64,000 nucleotides of DNA, from assembly GCA_947044405.1 (NCBI GenBank), contig CAMRHE010000011.1, forward strand, positions 3,650,501-3,714,500, read 5' to 3'. Below, in pieces: positions 42,729 to 54,844 of this stretch. This stretch comes from Leptodactylus fallax (taxonomy: Eukaryota > Chordata > Amphibia > Anura > Leptodactylidae). Both the position numbers and the translations under genes were made by a program. The notes under the pieces were generated by a model, which saw nothing but the letters and a program-made list of their open reading frames with translations, did no database searches and was not told where the DNA came from. The first letter of the stretch is position 1, and every line of letters starts with the position of its first letter.

Positions 42729-44257
42729 CAGTGGGGAAAAAAAGTATTTAGTCAGCCACCAATTGTGCAAGTTCTCCTATTTAAAAAGATGAGAGAGGCC
42801 TGTAATTGACATCATAGGTAGACCTCAACTATGAGAGATAAAATGTGAAAACATATCTAGAAAATCATATTGTCTGATTTTTTAGGAATTTATTTGCAAA
42901 TTATGGTGGAAAATAAGTATTTGGTCACCGTCAAACAAGCAAGATTTCTGGCTCTCACAGACCTGTAACTTCTTTAAGAGGCTCCTCTGTCCTCCACCTG
43001 TAGTAATGGCACCTGTTTGACATTGTAATCAGTATAAAAGACACCTGTTCACAACCTCAAACAGTCACACTCCAAACTCCACTATGGTGCAGACCAAAGA
43101 GCTGTGGAAGGACACCAGAAACAAAATTGTAGACCTGCACCAGGCTGGGAAGACTGAATCTGCAATAGGCAAGCAGCTTGGTGTGAAGAAATCAACTGTG
43201 GAAGACATACAAGACCACTGATAATCTCCCTCGATCAGGGTCTCCACGCAAGATCTCACCCCGTGGGCTCAAAATGATCACAAGAACGGTGAGCAAAAAT
43301 CCCAGAACCACACTGGGGGACCTAGTGAATGACCTGCAGAAAGCTGGGAAAAATGTAACAAAGGCTACCGTCAGTAACACACTACATCGCCAGGGACTCA
43401 GATCTTGCAGTGCCAGACGTGTCCCCCTGCTTAAGCCAGTACATATCCAGGCCCGTCTGAAGTTTGCTAGAGAGCATTTGGATGTTCCAGAAGAGTATTG
43501 GGAGAATGTCATATGGTAGAAACACAACTCGTCGTATTTGGAGGAGAGTGAATGCTGAGTTGCATCCAAAGAACACCATACCTACTGTGAAGCATGGGGT
43601 TGGCAACATCATGCTTTGGGGCTGTTTCTCTGCAAAGGGACCAGGACGACTGATCCATGTACCTGAAAGAAGGAATGGGGCCATGTATCATGAGATTTTG
43701 AGTGCAAACCTCCTTCCATCAGCAAGGGCATTGCAGATGAAATGTGGCTGGGTCTTTCAGCATGACATCTCCAGGGTAACGAAGGAGTGGCTTCGTAAGA
43801 AGCATTTCAAGGTCCTGGAGTGGCCTAGCCAGTCTCCAGATCTCAACCCCATAGAAAACCTTTGGAGGTAGTTGAAAGTCCGTGTTGCCCAGCGACAGCC
43901 CCAAAACATCACTGCTCTAGAGGAGATCTGCATGGAGGAATGGGCCAACATACCAGCAACAGTGTGTGCCAACCTTGTGAAGACTTACAGGAAACGTTTG
44001 ACTTCTGCCATTGCCAACAAAGAATATATAACAAAGTATTGAGTTGAACTTTTGTTATTGACCAAATACTTATTTTTCACCATAATTTGCAAATAAATTC
44101 TTTAAAAATCAGACAATGTGATTTTCTGAATTTGTTTTCTCATTTTGTCTCTCATAGTTGAGGTCTACCTATGATGTCAATTACAGGCCTCTCTCATCTT
44201 TTTAAGTGGGAGAACTTGCACAATTGATGGCTGACTAAATACTTTTTTTCCCCACTG
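42729..44257 (+). mobile_element. Degenerate Tc1/mariner element, third family member, complete ends
   Basis: cagtggggaaaaaaagtatt at left and ...tttttttccccactg at right, flanked by TA (42727-42728, 44258-44259). Terminal repeats are about 200 bp. The family differs from the 1-1593 and 18717 copies. It lies about 0.9 kb upstream of TFEC exon 1 in the opposite orientation. Confidence 0.93.
43084..44042 (+). pseudogene. Tc1 transposase pseudogene
   Basis: ATG at 43084 ([20 protein letters not shown]) and ancestral stop TGA at 44040-44042. Broken by a frameshift and stop after STVEDIQDH, a deletion after YWENVIW that removes the first catalytic Asp block, a small deletion at about 43768 that removes the second Asp block (QHD joins ISRVTKEW), and a TAG after ENLWR. 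The Glu block [10 protein letters not shown] is still present. Confidence 0.9.
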
Positions 44258-44394
44258 TATTTTTAGATCCGATATTAGTTTAATATCAACTTTATAGAAA
44301 CATTCTCTACAGAATGGGGGACCTTGTTATCTCCTATATGTTGCATTCAATATTTGAATTTATATTTGAATGACGTCATAGGACTCTAACGGTA

Positions 44395-44795
44395 AATTCA
44401 CACAGGTAGACTTGAAGAAGAAGCAGAAAAATTAAGAACTTTTGCAACTTTATTATGCTGCAAATTTTGTTCAAAAAAATTTGCTCAAAAACCGCAGCAA
44501 AATCTGCAACAATAAAAGCTGGGTGGGTCCGTTGCAGATGACCACGCTGTGGGTTAGTGTGCTATCTGTGTATTTCACGGAGAGGACACTGACCCATTCT
44601 TTTCTATGGGCTATGATTTTCACAGTCCCGTATGTGGGCCAACAGTCCGGGAAGCACATGTCCTATCTGATGCGGCCTGTGCTTTCGTGGCTCGTATTCA
44701 TTTAATGAAAGGAGCCCTGGAAGAACAGCTCGTGCTTTTAAATCACGGCAGGCTGGTTGCAGCACGGTCGTCTGCAACTGGCCTAAGACTAAGGC
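44395..44795. repeat. MITE with 'ttgcagatgacc' ends
   Basis: Left 'ccgttgcagatgaccacgc' (44528) and right 'cacggtcgtctgcaactggc' (44763-44783) are inverted. The interior includes 'gtgtgctatctgtgtatttc' and 'ctatgggctatgattttcac'. A second member is at 50046-50470. Confidence 0.65.
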
Positions 44796-45640
44796 GCAAT
44801 GTAGCGGGCCGCAGAGAAAAAGTTCTGCGGGAAAGACCGCAGCGGAAACGCATTGCGGTTTTTACTGCAGCGCTTTTCACACAGAAAATTATACCTATAG
44901 GGCAACCACCGGCGTTTCCGTGGTATACTTGACATGTTGCGATTTCTAAAACCACAACAGTCTTGGAAGTCACAGTATTTCCACTGCGCGTATTTTCTGC
45001 AATGTGTGGATGGGATTCGCTACAGGTGCTGTAAATCGCGGCATTTATGCCACGTTGGACCCCAGCCTAAAAGCTGTTCCTTGCATAGCTGCTAGATAAG
45101 CATTTCCTAGATGAGTTTTCTCTTTAAGGCTGGGGCCCCACGTAGCGTAAATGCTGCAATTTACAGTACTTGTAAAGTAGATGGGATTCTGGCTAGAAAA
45201 CTCTGCAGACTTGCTGCGAACAGAGCTGTGGGAAAAACTGTGATGTGTTTCTGCTGCGGTTTTTCCTGCAGCGCTTTTTGACTGCAACTTGCTAAGTGCC
45301 CAGGTTGCGGATAGGCCAGAGCCCCACATAACATAAACGTGGCAATTTTGCCGTGGTGGAATCGCCGTTTTAAAAACTGCAGTGTTTTACAGTACCATCC
45401 ACACATTGCAGAAAAAATTTGCAGCAAAAATGCTGGGATTTCAAAAACACTTTAGTTTTTGTAAATCGCAGCATGTCAATTATACCTACGGAAAAACTGG
45501 AGTTTTCCGTATAGTTATAATTGTAGCAGAAAGTTCCTGTTAAAAGCGCTGCAGTTAAAACCGCAATTTGTTTCCGCCTTGGTTTTTCACAGTGCTTTTT
45601 GGCTGCGGCTCGCTACTTTGTGCCTCAGCCAAAAACAGCT
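44795..45640. repeat. Cluster of GC-rich fold-back repeats
   Basis: At least two copies of the 'gcagcgcttttcacag' family: 44795-45060 ('aatgtagcgggccgcagag' ... 'gcggcatttatgccacg') and 45130-45640 ('gccccacgtagcgtaaatgc' ... 'tttggctgcggctcgcta'). They are partly in opposite orientations. Frames here are shadows. Confidence 0.7.
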
Positions 45641-45830
45641 TTTTTTGTTGCAGATTTTGCTGCAGTTTTGTGAGCCAAAGCCAGGAGTGGATTGGGCAGA
45701 AGGTAGAAGTATAAGATCTTCCTAGATATTTCCCATTCTTTTTGTATTATTCATTATTGGCTTTGGCTCAAAAAAACGCAGCAAAATCTGCAACAAAAAA
45801 AAGCAGCTTTTTCTGCCTTAGCCTAAATTT
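45627..45830. repeat. Fold-back repeat, same family as 47327-47548
   Basis: 'ctttttttgttgcagatttt' and its inverse 'aaaatctgcaacaaaaaaaa', with the central pair 'gagccaaagccaggagtgg' / 'attattggctttggctc'. Confidence 0.75.
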
Positions 45831-46086
45831 CAAAAATTCCGAGAATTACATTTCTTCAAGCAGACCTAGTATATTTAAAAAGCTTTCACCCCCTATTTAA
45901 GGTTGGTACAATAATTATTGGGCCATATTATGTTTTCAATATTTTTCTTCTCCCTATGCACCACAAACCTCCTCTTCTTATTTTGGACTCATTTTTAAAT
46001 TCAACTTCAAAATACAATGATATAGCCCATCTCCTAATTCAAGAAAGAAAATATCTATTGTTTTAGAGACAAAGCGACCTCTGTGA

Positions 46087-46336
46087 TTAAAGGGGTTGTC
46101 TAAGACTTAGGATAGGTCATCAATGTCAGATTGTGGGTTAGTCTGACATGACATCCCCACTGGATTTGCACAATACAAAGAGTAAGGTCTTGTCTGCTTC
46201 TCAAACTGTACCTATCCAGTGGCTGCCGCAATTAATAAATGGGGGTGCCAAGTGTCGGACCACCACTGCTCTAATGGGATATCCACCTAAGGATGGGACA
46301 TCAGTACTAGCAGTAATTTTTGGATAAACCCTTTAA
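46087..46336. mobile_element. Short TTAA-flanked MITE
   Basis: TTAA 46087-46090, aggggttgtctaagac... / ...ggataaaccct, TTAA 46333-46336. The inner inverted pair is less regular. Same terminal style as the elements at 58737 and 59150. Confidence 0.65.
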
Positions 46337-46672
46337 CCCATTCCCGACATGCGCCATAATAGTACAGCAGATGCCAAGTATTTAAATATGGTGGCTTCTC
46401 AGGAGCTGAGTGGACACCATAGCCATTGGATCTCTGCTGTATTATACAGCAGAGACCCAATGCTAATGCCCGTGATCAGTGCCCACTGGGGATTGCCAGC
46501 ACCCGGAGCGATATCCGGAGCAAATGTCCCATTGGCATAACAACCAGGAGTCTATTGAAGGCTTCCAGGTTTGTCTGCCATTTACTTCTATTGCAGGCTG
46601 CTCTAAGTGCCGATATTTTGCATTGCATTAGTGATCAGACCCAAATGTAAGAATTTTTTTTTTAAAAAAGAA

Positions 46673-46733
<61 letters not shown>

Positions 46734-47326
46734 AAAAATATTAAATATTAAAATCACCCCCTTTTCCCTAGAACACATATAAAAGTACTTCAATATTGTG
46801 GAACACATACACATTAGGTATCTCTGTGTCCGAAAATGCCTGGTCTATAAATCTATAAAAATATTTTTCCCGTACGGTGAATGTTGTAGGGGAAAAAAAA
46901 AAGTGCCGAACCGCTGTTCTTTCGCTGTTTTTCCTCTGATAAAAATTTGAATAAAATTCCCCAAAATGGCATAATTAAAAAGTACACCAGGCCCCGCAAA
47001 AAAAGACGCCCTATGTATCCCTGTACACAGAAATATAAAAAAACTTAGGGGTGTCAGAATATGGCAAAAAAATTTTTTTTAGATCTTTGTTAAGGGGTTA
47101 AAATGTAAATAAAAATATATAAATTTGGTATCCACGACATCGTACTTAAACATAGAGTACAGTACAGTACATAGAGTACGAAGCCCGTAAGAAAGTACCA
47201 CAAATGCACTTTTTCTCCAAATCAAACCGAATTCAGAATTTTTTTTTCCAGCTTCCCAGTACATTGTACAGAATAATAAATGGTACCATTATGAAGAACA
47301 ATTTGTCCCGCAAACATTAAACCCTG
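46337..47326. repeat. Dispersed repeat region with a (TA)n microsatellite
   Basis: Contains 'gcagagacccaatgctaatg', 'tgatcagtgcccactgggga' and a tail with 'ttcccagtacattgtac' and 'aataaatggtaccattatg'. I know this kind of text as a common amphibian repeat of unknown class. The short frame at 46349-46540 is not convincing as a gene. Confidence 0.5.
46688..46729. repeat. (TA)n microsatellite
   Basis: About 20 perfect TA units preceded by an A-run. Confidence 0.95.
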
Positions 47327-47548
47327 AGGCTGAGGCCCCATGTTGCGGAAACACAGCTTTTTTTTGCAGATTTTGCTGAGGTTTTTTTTTAGCCAAAGCC
47401 AGGAGTGGATTGAGCAGATGAGAGAAGTATAAGTACTTCCTATATATTTGCCATTCCATTTGTAGCCATTCTTGGCTTTGGCTCAAAAAAACTCAGCAAA
47501 ATCTACAACAAAAAAAGCTGCATTTCCGTAATGTGGGGCCTTAGCCTA
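47327..47548. repeat. Palindromic MITE ('gaggccccatgttgcggaa' ends)
   Basis: Left 'gaggccccatgttgcggaaa' and right 'ttccgtaatgtggggccttag' are inverted. Arms continue inward with 'cagctttttttt' / 'aaaaaaagctg' and 'agccaaagccaggagtgg' / 'cattcttggctttggct'. Confidence 0.75.
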
Positions 47549-48302
47549 AAATGGCTTTTTGAATGGAAAAATAAAAAAATTATGGGGTTTGGGAGGCAGG
47601 GAGTCAAAAATGAAAATCGAAAAATGCAGGAAGGGGTTAAAGAGCACAAAATATCAACACAGTAGCTCTACATTATTTTGAAGCAAGAGATGATTATTCC
47701 ATTAACGTTTTAAAAATCATTGAATTATAGAACATGAGATAGCTGCAGTTTGAATACGTGAATGTCATGAGAAGCTACATATATTATGAGCACTTGTCAT
47801 ACGGGGGCTGTTTCCCCATCTTACACGGGCCCTACCTTGGAGTTTAAGTAGTAGTATACTCTGCCCACATGCCTGTATCCTTGTCCACATAAATGATACA
47901 AGGTAAGAAAAGCAATGGTTAGTTTACTCACAATGGGGCACGTTTGGTAGTGAAAATGCACCAGAATTCTGGCACATATTGCACCAAAAAACTGGCTTAC
48001 AGGCCTTACTGCACATTTATTAATAGATTTTAAATGTATGGTTTAATGGGAATGGGGAATTGCTTAAGATGCTAGACTGCGCAGCAAAAAATGTGGGTTT
48101 TATTGCGCCCTCAAGGTTGATCTGATATTGGCATTTTGTAATGCTGTTTGCCGTGATTACTCGACTCTGTTTAAAAAACTGCCTTTTTTTTTTTTTTCAC
48201 AGTAACATTACAACATTTTGTCATATCCATTACTCTCTTTATTTTTATTGACAAACTTTTTATTTCAATTACAGACTGATGTTCCAAAGAACAGTATACT
48301 TA

Positions 48303-48485
48303 CAGTCATATGAAAAAGTTTGGGCACCACTAATAATCTTAATCATTTTTAGATTCTACTATTTGGGTGTTTGCAACAGCCATTTCAATTTGATATATCT
48401 AATAACTGATGGGCACAGTAATATTTCAGGGTTGGAATGGGGGTTTTTGTGCTAACAGAAAATGTGTAATATGCATTAAACCAAA
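48303..48485 (+). mobile_element. Left end of a Tc1/mariner-like element
   Basis: After a TA at 48301-48302: cagtcatatgaaaaagtttg, then 'ggcaccactaataatctt' and 'ttgatatatctaataactga'. This is a common vertebrate Tc1-type terminus. Text decays into the homopolymer-rich stretch at about 48485, where 'aaaatttggccgggggg' looks like a corrupted 'aaaatttgaccggtgc'. No right end was found. Confidence 0.7.
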
Positions 48486-49060
48486 ATTTGGCCGGGGGGA
48501 AAAGTGGGGGCCCCCCCAAAAAAAAGAGAAATATTTTTTTGTGGGTCCCCCTCTTTTAAAAAAAAAACCCCCCGTCGGCCCCTGCTGGTTTTTTTTTCTC
48601 GGTTGCTGGGGGGGGGGGGTGTTTGTTTTTCTCCTCTCCTCTTAATTCATTCTTTTTTGTTTTTTGTTGGTGGGGGGGGGGGCGGGCGGGCCGCCCCCTC
48701 CCCCACATCCGCACAGAGATACTGTGATGTGGGGGGGGGGGGGGGGGGGGGGCGGCTCCAGGGTATTGTGCGTGTGGCTCGGGGCGGGGGTGGGGTGGGG
48801 TGGGGGGGGTGGTTTGGGTGGTGGGTTGTTCCGTGGCGCCCCCCCCCCCGCATCTGTCTCTGCTCTTTTTTTTTTATTTCCCCCCCACCCTTCTCCGCGG
48901 GGCCGGCGCCGCCCCCCCCCCCCGAAGCCCCACCGGGGGGGGGTGGGGGGGGTGTGTGGGGCGCTGTGACCAACTTTCTTCTCCCCCACCCCTTGGTGCT
49001 GTGGGGGCCTCCCCCCCCTCCCCCCGTGCGGTGCGTGTGGGGGGCGGGGGGCGGGGCGGC

Positions 49061-49091
<31 letters not shown>

Positions 49092-49215
49092 GCGGTCTGC
49101 CCCCGCCGTTCTTCCCCCTTCCTGTCCTGTGTTTCGGCGCTGGCGGTGTGTCCTCCCCTCCGTCCCCTCCCGCCCGAGCGACCCCCCTCTCCCTTCCGAC
49201 CTTTTTGGGGGCGAA
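48480..49215. other. G/C homopolymer-rich stretch, probably an assembly artefact
   Basis: Long runs of G, C, T and A dominate (for example G24 at 49066-49089 and G22 near 48731-48752), in sharp contrast with the AT-rich surroundings. It interrupts a Tc1 element and ends in ordinary sequence at about 49215. No repeat unit is visible. The overlapping open frames (glycine/proline-rich) are products of low complexity. If real, it would be an extreme G-quadruplex-prone tract. Confidence 0.6.
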
Positions 49216-49840
49216 ATAGGAAAACTGAGTAAGTGCCGGGAGGGGTTTTACAAAACTATTGTTCATCTGTTTTCTCAATATTCCTGGTTTCTCATTTCCT
49301 CTCAGCAAAAATCTCACGAAACCTTAAAAGACCTTTCAGACACCCTTTTTAAGCTATGGCCATGTAAATTGGTCAATAACATCTATTGGTTAGTGTTAAA
49401 CAATGACAGTATTTCCAACTACAATCACAAATATACTGCGAGTATATTTATTAATATACATTGATTCAGTGTACTATTAATGTGGGCCTGTCACCTACAC
49501 ATTATACCTCAAGGAACTTTTATAACATCCCATTCCAAGTCACTAAAATAGCTTCCACTCTTCTGGGAAGGCTTTCTACAAGATTTTGGAGTTTGTATTT
49601 AGGAATTCTCACCTATTCAGCCAGAAAAACATATGTGAGGTTAGACACTGATGTACAATGAGAGGGCCGGGCTAACAATCTCTGTTCTTGTTCAACCCAA
49701 AGGTACTAGATGGAGTTAAGGCCAGGGCTCTAAGCTTACCAGTCAAGTTCTTTCATACCAAACTCACCCATCTATGCCTTTATGGACCTTGTTTCATGCA
49801 CTGAAAAACAATTCATTTTGGAAAAGAATAGAGCCATTCT
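49216..49840. other. Flank after the homopolymer tract, no gene seen
   Basis: Ordinary AT-rich sequence with 'tgtgggcctgtcacctacac' and 'atcccattccaagtcac', perhaps the decayed rest of the Tc1 element. Nothing firm. Confidence 0.35.
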
Positions 49841-50045
49841 TAGGCTAAGGCCCCAAGTTATGGAACCCAGATAAAAAATGCTGCAAAAAAAAAAAAAAAA
49901 AGGCAGTGGAAAAGCACCACACGTTTTTAGTCCGTGTTTCTCTGTGTTTTTTCTCCCAATATTAAATCCATAGGTAAAATTTAAGCGTTTCCACAGGAAA
50001 ACGTGGATAGCACACTGACCATTCATACAGTTGTCTGCAAGAGGA

Positions 50046-50470
50046 CTAAGGCTAGTTGCAGATGACCGTGTGTATTTTGTGGTCAGCAAACTACTAATTA
50101 GTGTTCATTTTTTGTGGAAAGAGTGTCTTCAGTGTGTGATCCTAGTTTGCGGATCCACCATAAAAAAAACACAGGTGACAATTAATTATAACCCTAGCTT
50201 GTCGGGGAAAACGGATCGAACACTGATGACACACTGAGTACATCAGTGTGCCATTCTAGGTTTTTAGTCTCCCATACGCTTCTATGGGCAAGTCCGTTCC
50301 GCAAAAACTGAACAGAATAGGACATGTTCTGTCTGATGCGGGGCACACTGATCAGTGAAAAACATGGTTGCGTGCATGTACTTATAGAAATGAATCGGTC
50401 AGTGTGCTATCCGCGAAAAACAAAGATAGAATACGGATCTCGCCCACGGTCATCTGCAAGGGGCCTAAGC
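50046..50470. repeat. MITE with 'ttgcagatgaccgtg' ends
   Basis: Left 'ggctagttgcagatgaccg' and right 'cacggtcatctgcaaggggc' are inverted, 425 bp apart. The interior has 'gtgtgctatccgcgaaaaac'. Related to 44395-44795. Confidence 0.75.
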
Positions 50471-50934
50471 CAGAGGTTTTCTATTTAATGGCAATTACCA
50501 AACAGGTGAAATACATACTAACATCTGCTACACATTACTGCATGCACTTCTAAAAACTGCATGTACTGTGTCAACCCATCCTCAATAAACACTTGTATTC
50601 ACCAGAAAATGTAGATCATATTTATCTTATAACTCTGTTCTTTTCCAAATCCTCTATAATCCTCTATGAATAAATTGACAACTGTCTGTTACCATTCCAT
50701 TTGTCAAAAGGCTGCATCCCTACACAGTGTAACACTGTCAGCCCTGATTTGGACATACTCCAAACTGGTAACACCCACCTGTATATTTATTTACAGATTT
50801 CTAATAGGAATAACAGAAGAACAGCAGAGCTTTAAATACAGAGTTTTAAAATTGATGCTCCAGAAGTGTTATATTATTAAAATAACAATGCAGACAATAG
50901 ACATGTCACAAGGGCTGAAAAGTCTTCTTTAGTG

Positions 50935-51480
50935 ATCAAAAGCGATCACAGCATCTGCGTGTTTGGGAAAAAGATCACCCCTCCAACATCCCTCAGATCC
51001 CCCACAATGAGATTGCAGGGTCCGAGAGGTTAACCATGGCAGCCAAGAGAATGAGCAACGGCCTCCTGACTGCCTCTCCTTATTGCACATATGGAGCCTT
51101 TGTGCGATGTACTGTATTATGATATATTGCAGTACATCACACTGGGGATCAGAAATCCAAGGTTCAAGTCCCCTTGTGAGATAGGAAAAAGTTAAAAAAA
51201 GTTAAAAAAAAACACCTTTTAATTTAAAAACACATAATGTATGCAAAATAAAAATAAACAAACATGTTAGATATCTCCATGTGTATAGTCCGTACTATCC
51301 AAAAATAGCGTTATTTATCCTGTACAGTGAATGCCTTAAAAAAATATATATATACTGCAATGCACAAATTAATGTATTTTGGTCACCTCGCTTCCCCCCA
51401 AAAAACAGCAATAAAAAGTGATCAAGAAGTCATAGTTATATTATATGGGTATCAGCTAATATTACTAATATTTACACCAC
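50935..51480 (+). repeat. Dispersed repeat carrying a pol III B-box-like motif
   Basis: 'aagcgatcacagcatctgcg' to 'cacctcgcttccccccaa'. 51161-51171 reads GGTTCAAGTCC, a good B-box. No clear A-box was seen, so a tRNA-derived SINE is only one possibility. Confidence 0.45.
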
Positions 51481-51636
51481 TTTTGTAAGTTTAAATTTTG
51501 GCAGAAATTTATGTCTGCTCATAGCATACAGTACACAGCACATTGCACTTGATTCATGACGCTGCCTGCCCCTCATCAGGATTCAGGCCATCCTCCACTA
51601 TCACAGGGATTATCAAGACCAGGGTATAATCTAAAT

Positions 51637-52656
51637 CAGTGGCTCCCAAACTTTCTGAAGGCTGGACCCACTTTTGGATTTAGGCACATTTGAAAAATAA
51701 ATCTCCCTACCTGCATACTGCATACTCTCTACTCTTATTTCACTTTAATATTCATTTTATTGTGCCTTTTATCACTTTATTCTGTATTTAAGTCTATTCT
51801 GCCATCAGGAATTTTGGGGCCCCATACTGGAAAAATGTGGGGGCCCTTTCTCCCCAATGTATCTTACAGTTTTCTGTTCTATAGCTCCCACACAGTATAT
51901 ATAATGTTCCCTGGTGCTCCCCATACAGTATAAAGTGCTCCACACCGTCTCCACACAGTACAATGCTCCACAATGATCCCACAAAGTATAATACTCCAGA
52001 GCAACCCCCCACAGTATGCTCTACAGTGGCCCCACAGAGTATAATGGTCCCCCACAATATGAAACCTCACAGTGGCTCCAGGCCGCTTCATTAGTAGAGA
52101 TCGGCGAACCCCACAACATTTGTTTAGATGAATATTTGTGAGGTTCACCCCCTGTGGTTCGTTTCAGAGAATTATTGTACTCTGAGGTTTCCTCAGACCC
52201 CAGAGTCCAGGGGAGAGGAGGAAAAATAACAAACACTTATACACACCTTGTCTCACCTCTCCTGAGCATCCCCTCAGTGACTGATGGCATCCTGCAGTCA
52301 CCTTGCGTCCTCTTCAGACCTCTTGTGATGACATGATTGAACCTTAGTGGTCACGTGCACGTTATAATGTCAGTGTGCCACAACACATACCTCAGCGGTG
52401 ACCCCAGGGCCTGTGACATCTCAAGAGACCAGAAGAGGTGAGCATAAGTGTTTGTTATTTTTACTCACCTCCCCTGGGTGCGCTGCTGTAGGCTTTGCAG
52501 TGTTCTGCTACTGATACGGCTGCTGATCTTTATTAGCATCCATATCGGGACTATAGCACAGCATTGCACAGCATAATTACCACTGATGGCTCGCGATTTC
52601 CTGCACTCTTCACACGACCCCCCAAGAGGACATGACCCACAGTTTAGGAACCACTG
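51637..52656. mobile_element. Non-autonomous hAT element, 1020 bp
   Basis: Ends cagtggctcccaaact and ...agtttaggaaccactg are inverted. The flanks are atctaaat (51629-51636) and atctcaat (52657-52664), an 8-bp duplication with one mismatch. The interior has a degenerate 'acagtataatgctcc' array (51885-52080) and a nested palindromic segment (52090-52470). No transposase frame. Confidence 0.85.
51885..52080. repeat. Degenerate minisatellite within the hAT element
   Basis: Units of about 28-32 bp on 'ccacacagtataatgctcc' / 'ccccacagagtataatggtc', with many changes between units. Confidence 0.65.
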
Positions 52657-52664
52657 ATCTCAAT

Positions 52665-53965
52665 GAATCAGACCTGTAGAGATATGTTTTGTAAAGAATT
52701 GCTTGCCAAGATAATTAATTCTGAACATTAGAAAATCATTTCTCAACTAAACAAGGATGTCTTAAACATGACCAGCCCTGACCTTTACAACATGTCTACT
52801 TCATTTTATAAGGTTACACAATAATTGCATAACAAAACTTTGTAGATACATGAATTAGGGTAATATTACAAAATATGGTCTATGCTTCTGTTAGGTCATT
52901 GTGTTATGTGATAAAACATGTGCAATGTCATTATAATTGCAAATACTTCATAGAGAATAACTACATTTTACAATAATCCACTATATTTTGCTAGTCTCAA
53001 TTTTATGAATAGTTTCACTGTCATGTCTACTGAAACTGTTGTTACAGTCTTAGGACAAGTAGTTTTATACATAGGTGTACTAAGAAAGCTGACTCTGCAA
53101 GACAATGGTGTGATAAATATAATGAGACCTGTCTTGCTTAGTCAGGTTTTCAGAACTCTGCAATAGCGACTGCTGACAGTTCAGATTATGTCTACATAAT
53201 CTTATTTGGTTGTCAGTGTGTGAGCTTCTAGACATTTGCTCCCTTACTGACAATGAATTCTATATGAAACATAACTGGGATAAACTTTATTTAATCTGAT
53301 TTACTGATTTAGGATATTAAGAATGTGTTTTATTTTCTGATTTTCTTATATACAAGTGGACAACATGCTGACTTTATCTGTATGCATATATCTGTTCCAT
53401 TCTGTCAAAAGAGCCATGCGAAGGTCATGTAAGAGAAAACGAACACCAAGTCCTTCTATCTAGGGTCACAAAACCCAGCAGTATTGGTCATATAGGTAGA
53501 ATTGAAAAGGTGACTATACACATTAGCCCGAAGCTTTTGCATGTGGCATACAAGAAAGTCTATGGATCTGAAAAAAAACAAATGACACCCATCTGACAAA
53601 AAGCAGTGTCATCTGTTTTTCACAGACCCAGAGACATACAAAATTTTTAAAAATGAAATTAAAAAGAAAAGCTGATCAGATTTTCACAGATGTGAAAAGT
53701 GGACCAACCACTAGAGCACACAGCCAGCAATTTAGCAGAATGAGATGCTGCCCGTAAATAGTCTAAATTTGTTCAAATGGGACAATTTCACACCAAAGGA
53801 TTATTCATCAAGTGAAATTTTATACCCCAATTTGAATGGAGTGACTGCTTGGAAATGTGCATTTCTGACCAAGCTGGAGTGCAAAATGGCCCGGTTCTCA
53901 TAATCAGGCAGGGTCTCAATGTTTGGACCCTGACTGATCAGCAATTAACCCACTATCCTATGACT
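52665..53965. other. Intergenic spacer
   Basis: AT-rich. No gene seen. 53540-53720 resembles the interior of the MITE at 11336-11640 ('aagtctatggatctgaaaa', 'cagacccagagacataca'). Confidence 0.45.
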
Positions 53966-53967
53966 TA

Positions 53968-54345
53968 CAGGTGCATCTCAATAAATTAGAATATTTTTGA
54001 AACATTCATTCATTTCAGTAATTCAGTAATACAATTCATAATCAGCAGTCTTCCATGATTGTGTGTCCTACTGAACCAGACTGATGGACCATTTAAAGGC
54101 TTAGGAAACCTTGGCAGGTGACACACTGAATTTACAATACTGAACTTTTTTACAATATTCAAATTTTCTAAGATTTGGATTTTCATTAGCTGTAATCCAT
54201 AATCAACATTTACAGAAATAAAACACTTGAAATAGAACACTCTGTGTGTAAAGAATCTAGAAAATATAGCAGGTCACTTTTTTTAATTCAATTACTGAAA
54301 TAAATAAACGTTTCAAAGATATTCTAATTTATTGAGATGCACCTG
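53968..54345. mobile_element. Mariner/Tc1-type MITE, 378 bp, with TA duplication
   Basis: caggtgcatctcaataaatt at left and ...aatttattgagatgcacctg at right, flanked by TA (53966-53967, 54346-54347). No coding region. The right terminal 29 nt also occur alone at 29217-29245. Confidence 0.93.
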
Positions 54346-54844
54346 TACTTGTTTTGAAGTGACAACCCCTTTAACTATTAAAATCTTTAAAATAATATTT
54401 AATATTATTTTCCCATGAGATTATCCTAAATAGATTAAATTCTTTATGGCATATCCACTTCAAGCAGACTACAGCAAATTGATCTACTTTTTTATTTGAA
54501 CTAAGGTAACCTTTCATTTTTTATATAAGATATGTTCATACAATGTGATTTGGTTAATAAAAAAAAAAATGCATAAACTTATTGTAACTGGGCCTGGGGG
54601 TACACTTGATTGGAAACACTCTGCCTCCTCCTTCCTCTCTTGTTTTCACAGGTAGTTACCTATGCTATGAGACCTGACAGTGTATAGTAAAGCCAGCCCC
54701 CCCACAGTGCTAAATGAATTCACACTCCCTGGACAATCACTTAAGGCTAAGGCCCCACGTAGCAGCAGCAAAAAAAGCGCTCTAGGAAAAACCTGAACCT
54801 GAAATTTATGGGTTCAATACCCACGAATCACTCTTATTGCTGGA

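Noticed and set aside
46349..46650. Small open frames (63 and 74 aa)
   Set aside because: They fall inside a dispersed repeat, with no splice sites or recognisable protein.
48504..49232. Long Gly/Pro-rich open frames on both strands (up to 242 aa)
   Set aside because: They come from G and C homopolymer runs that are open in every frame. No domain, codon pattern or splice context supports a gene.
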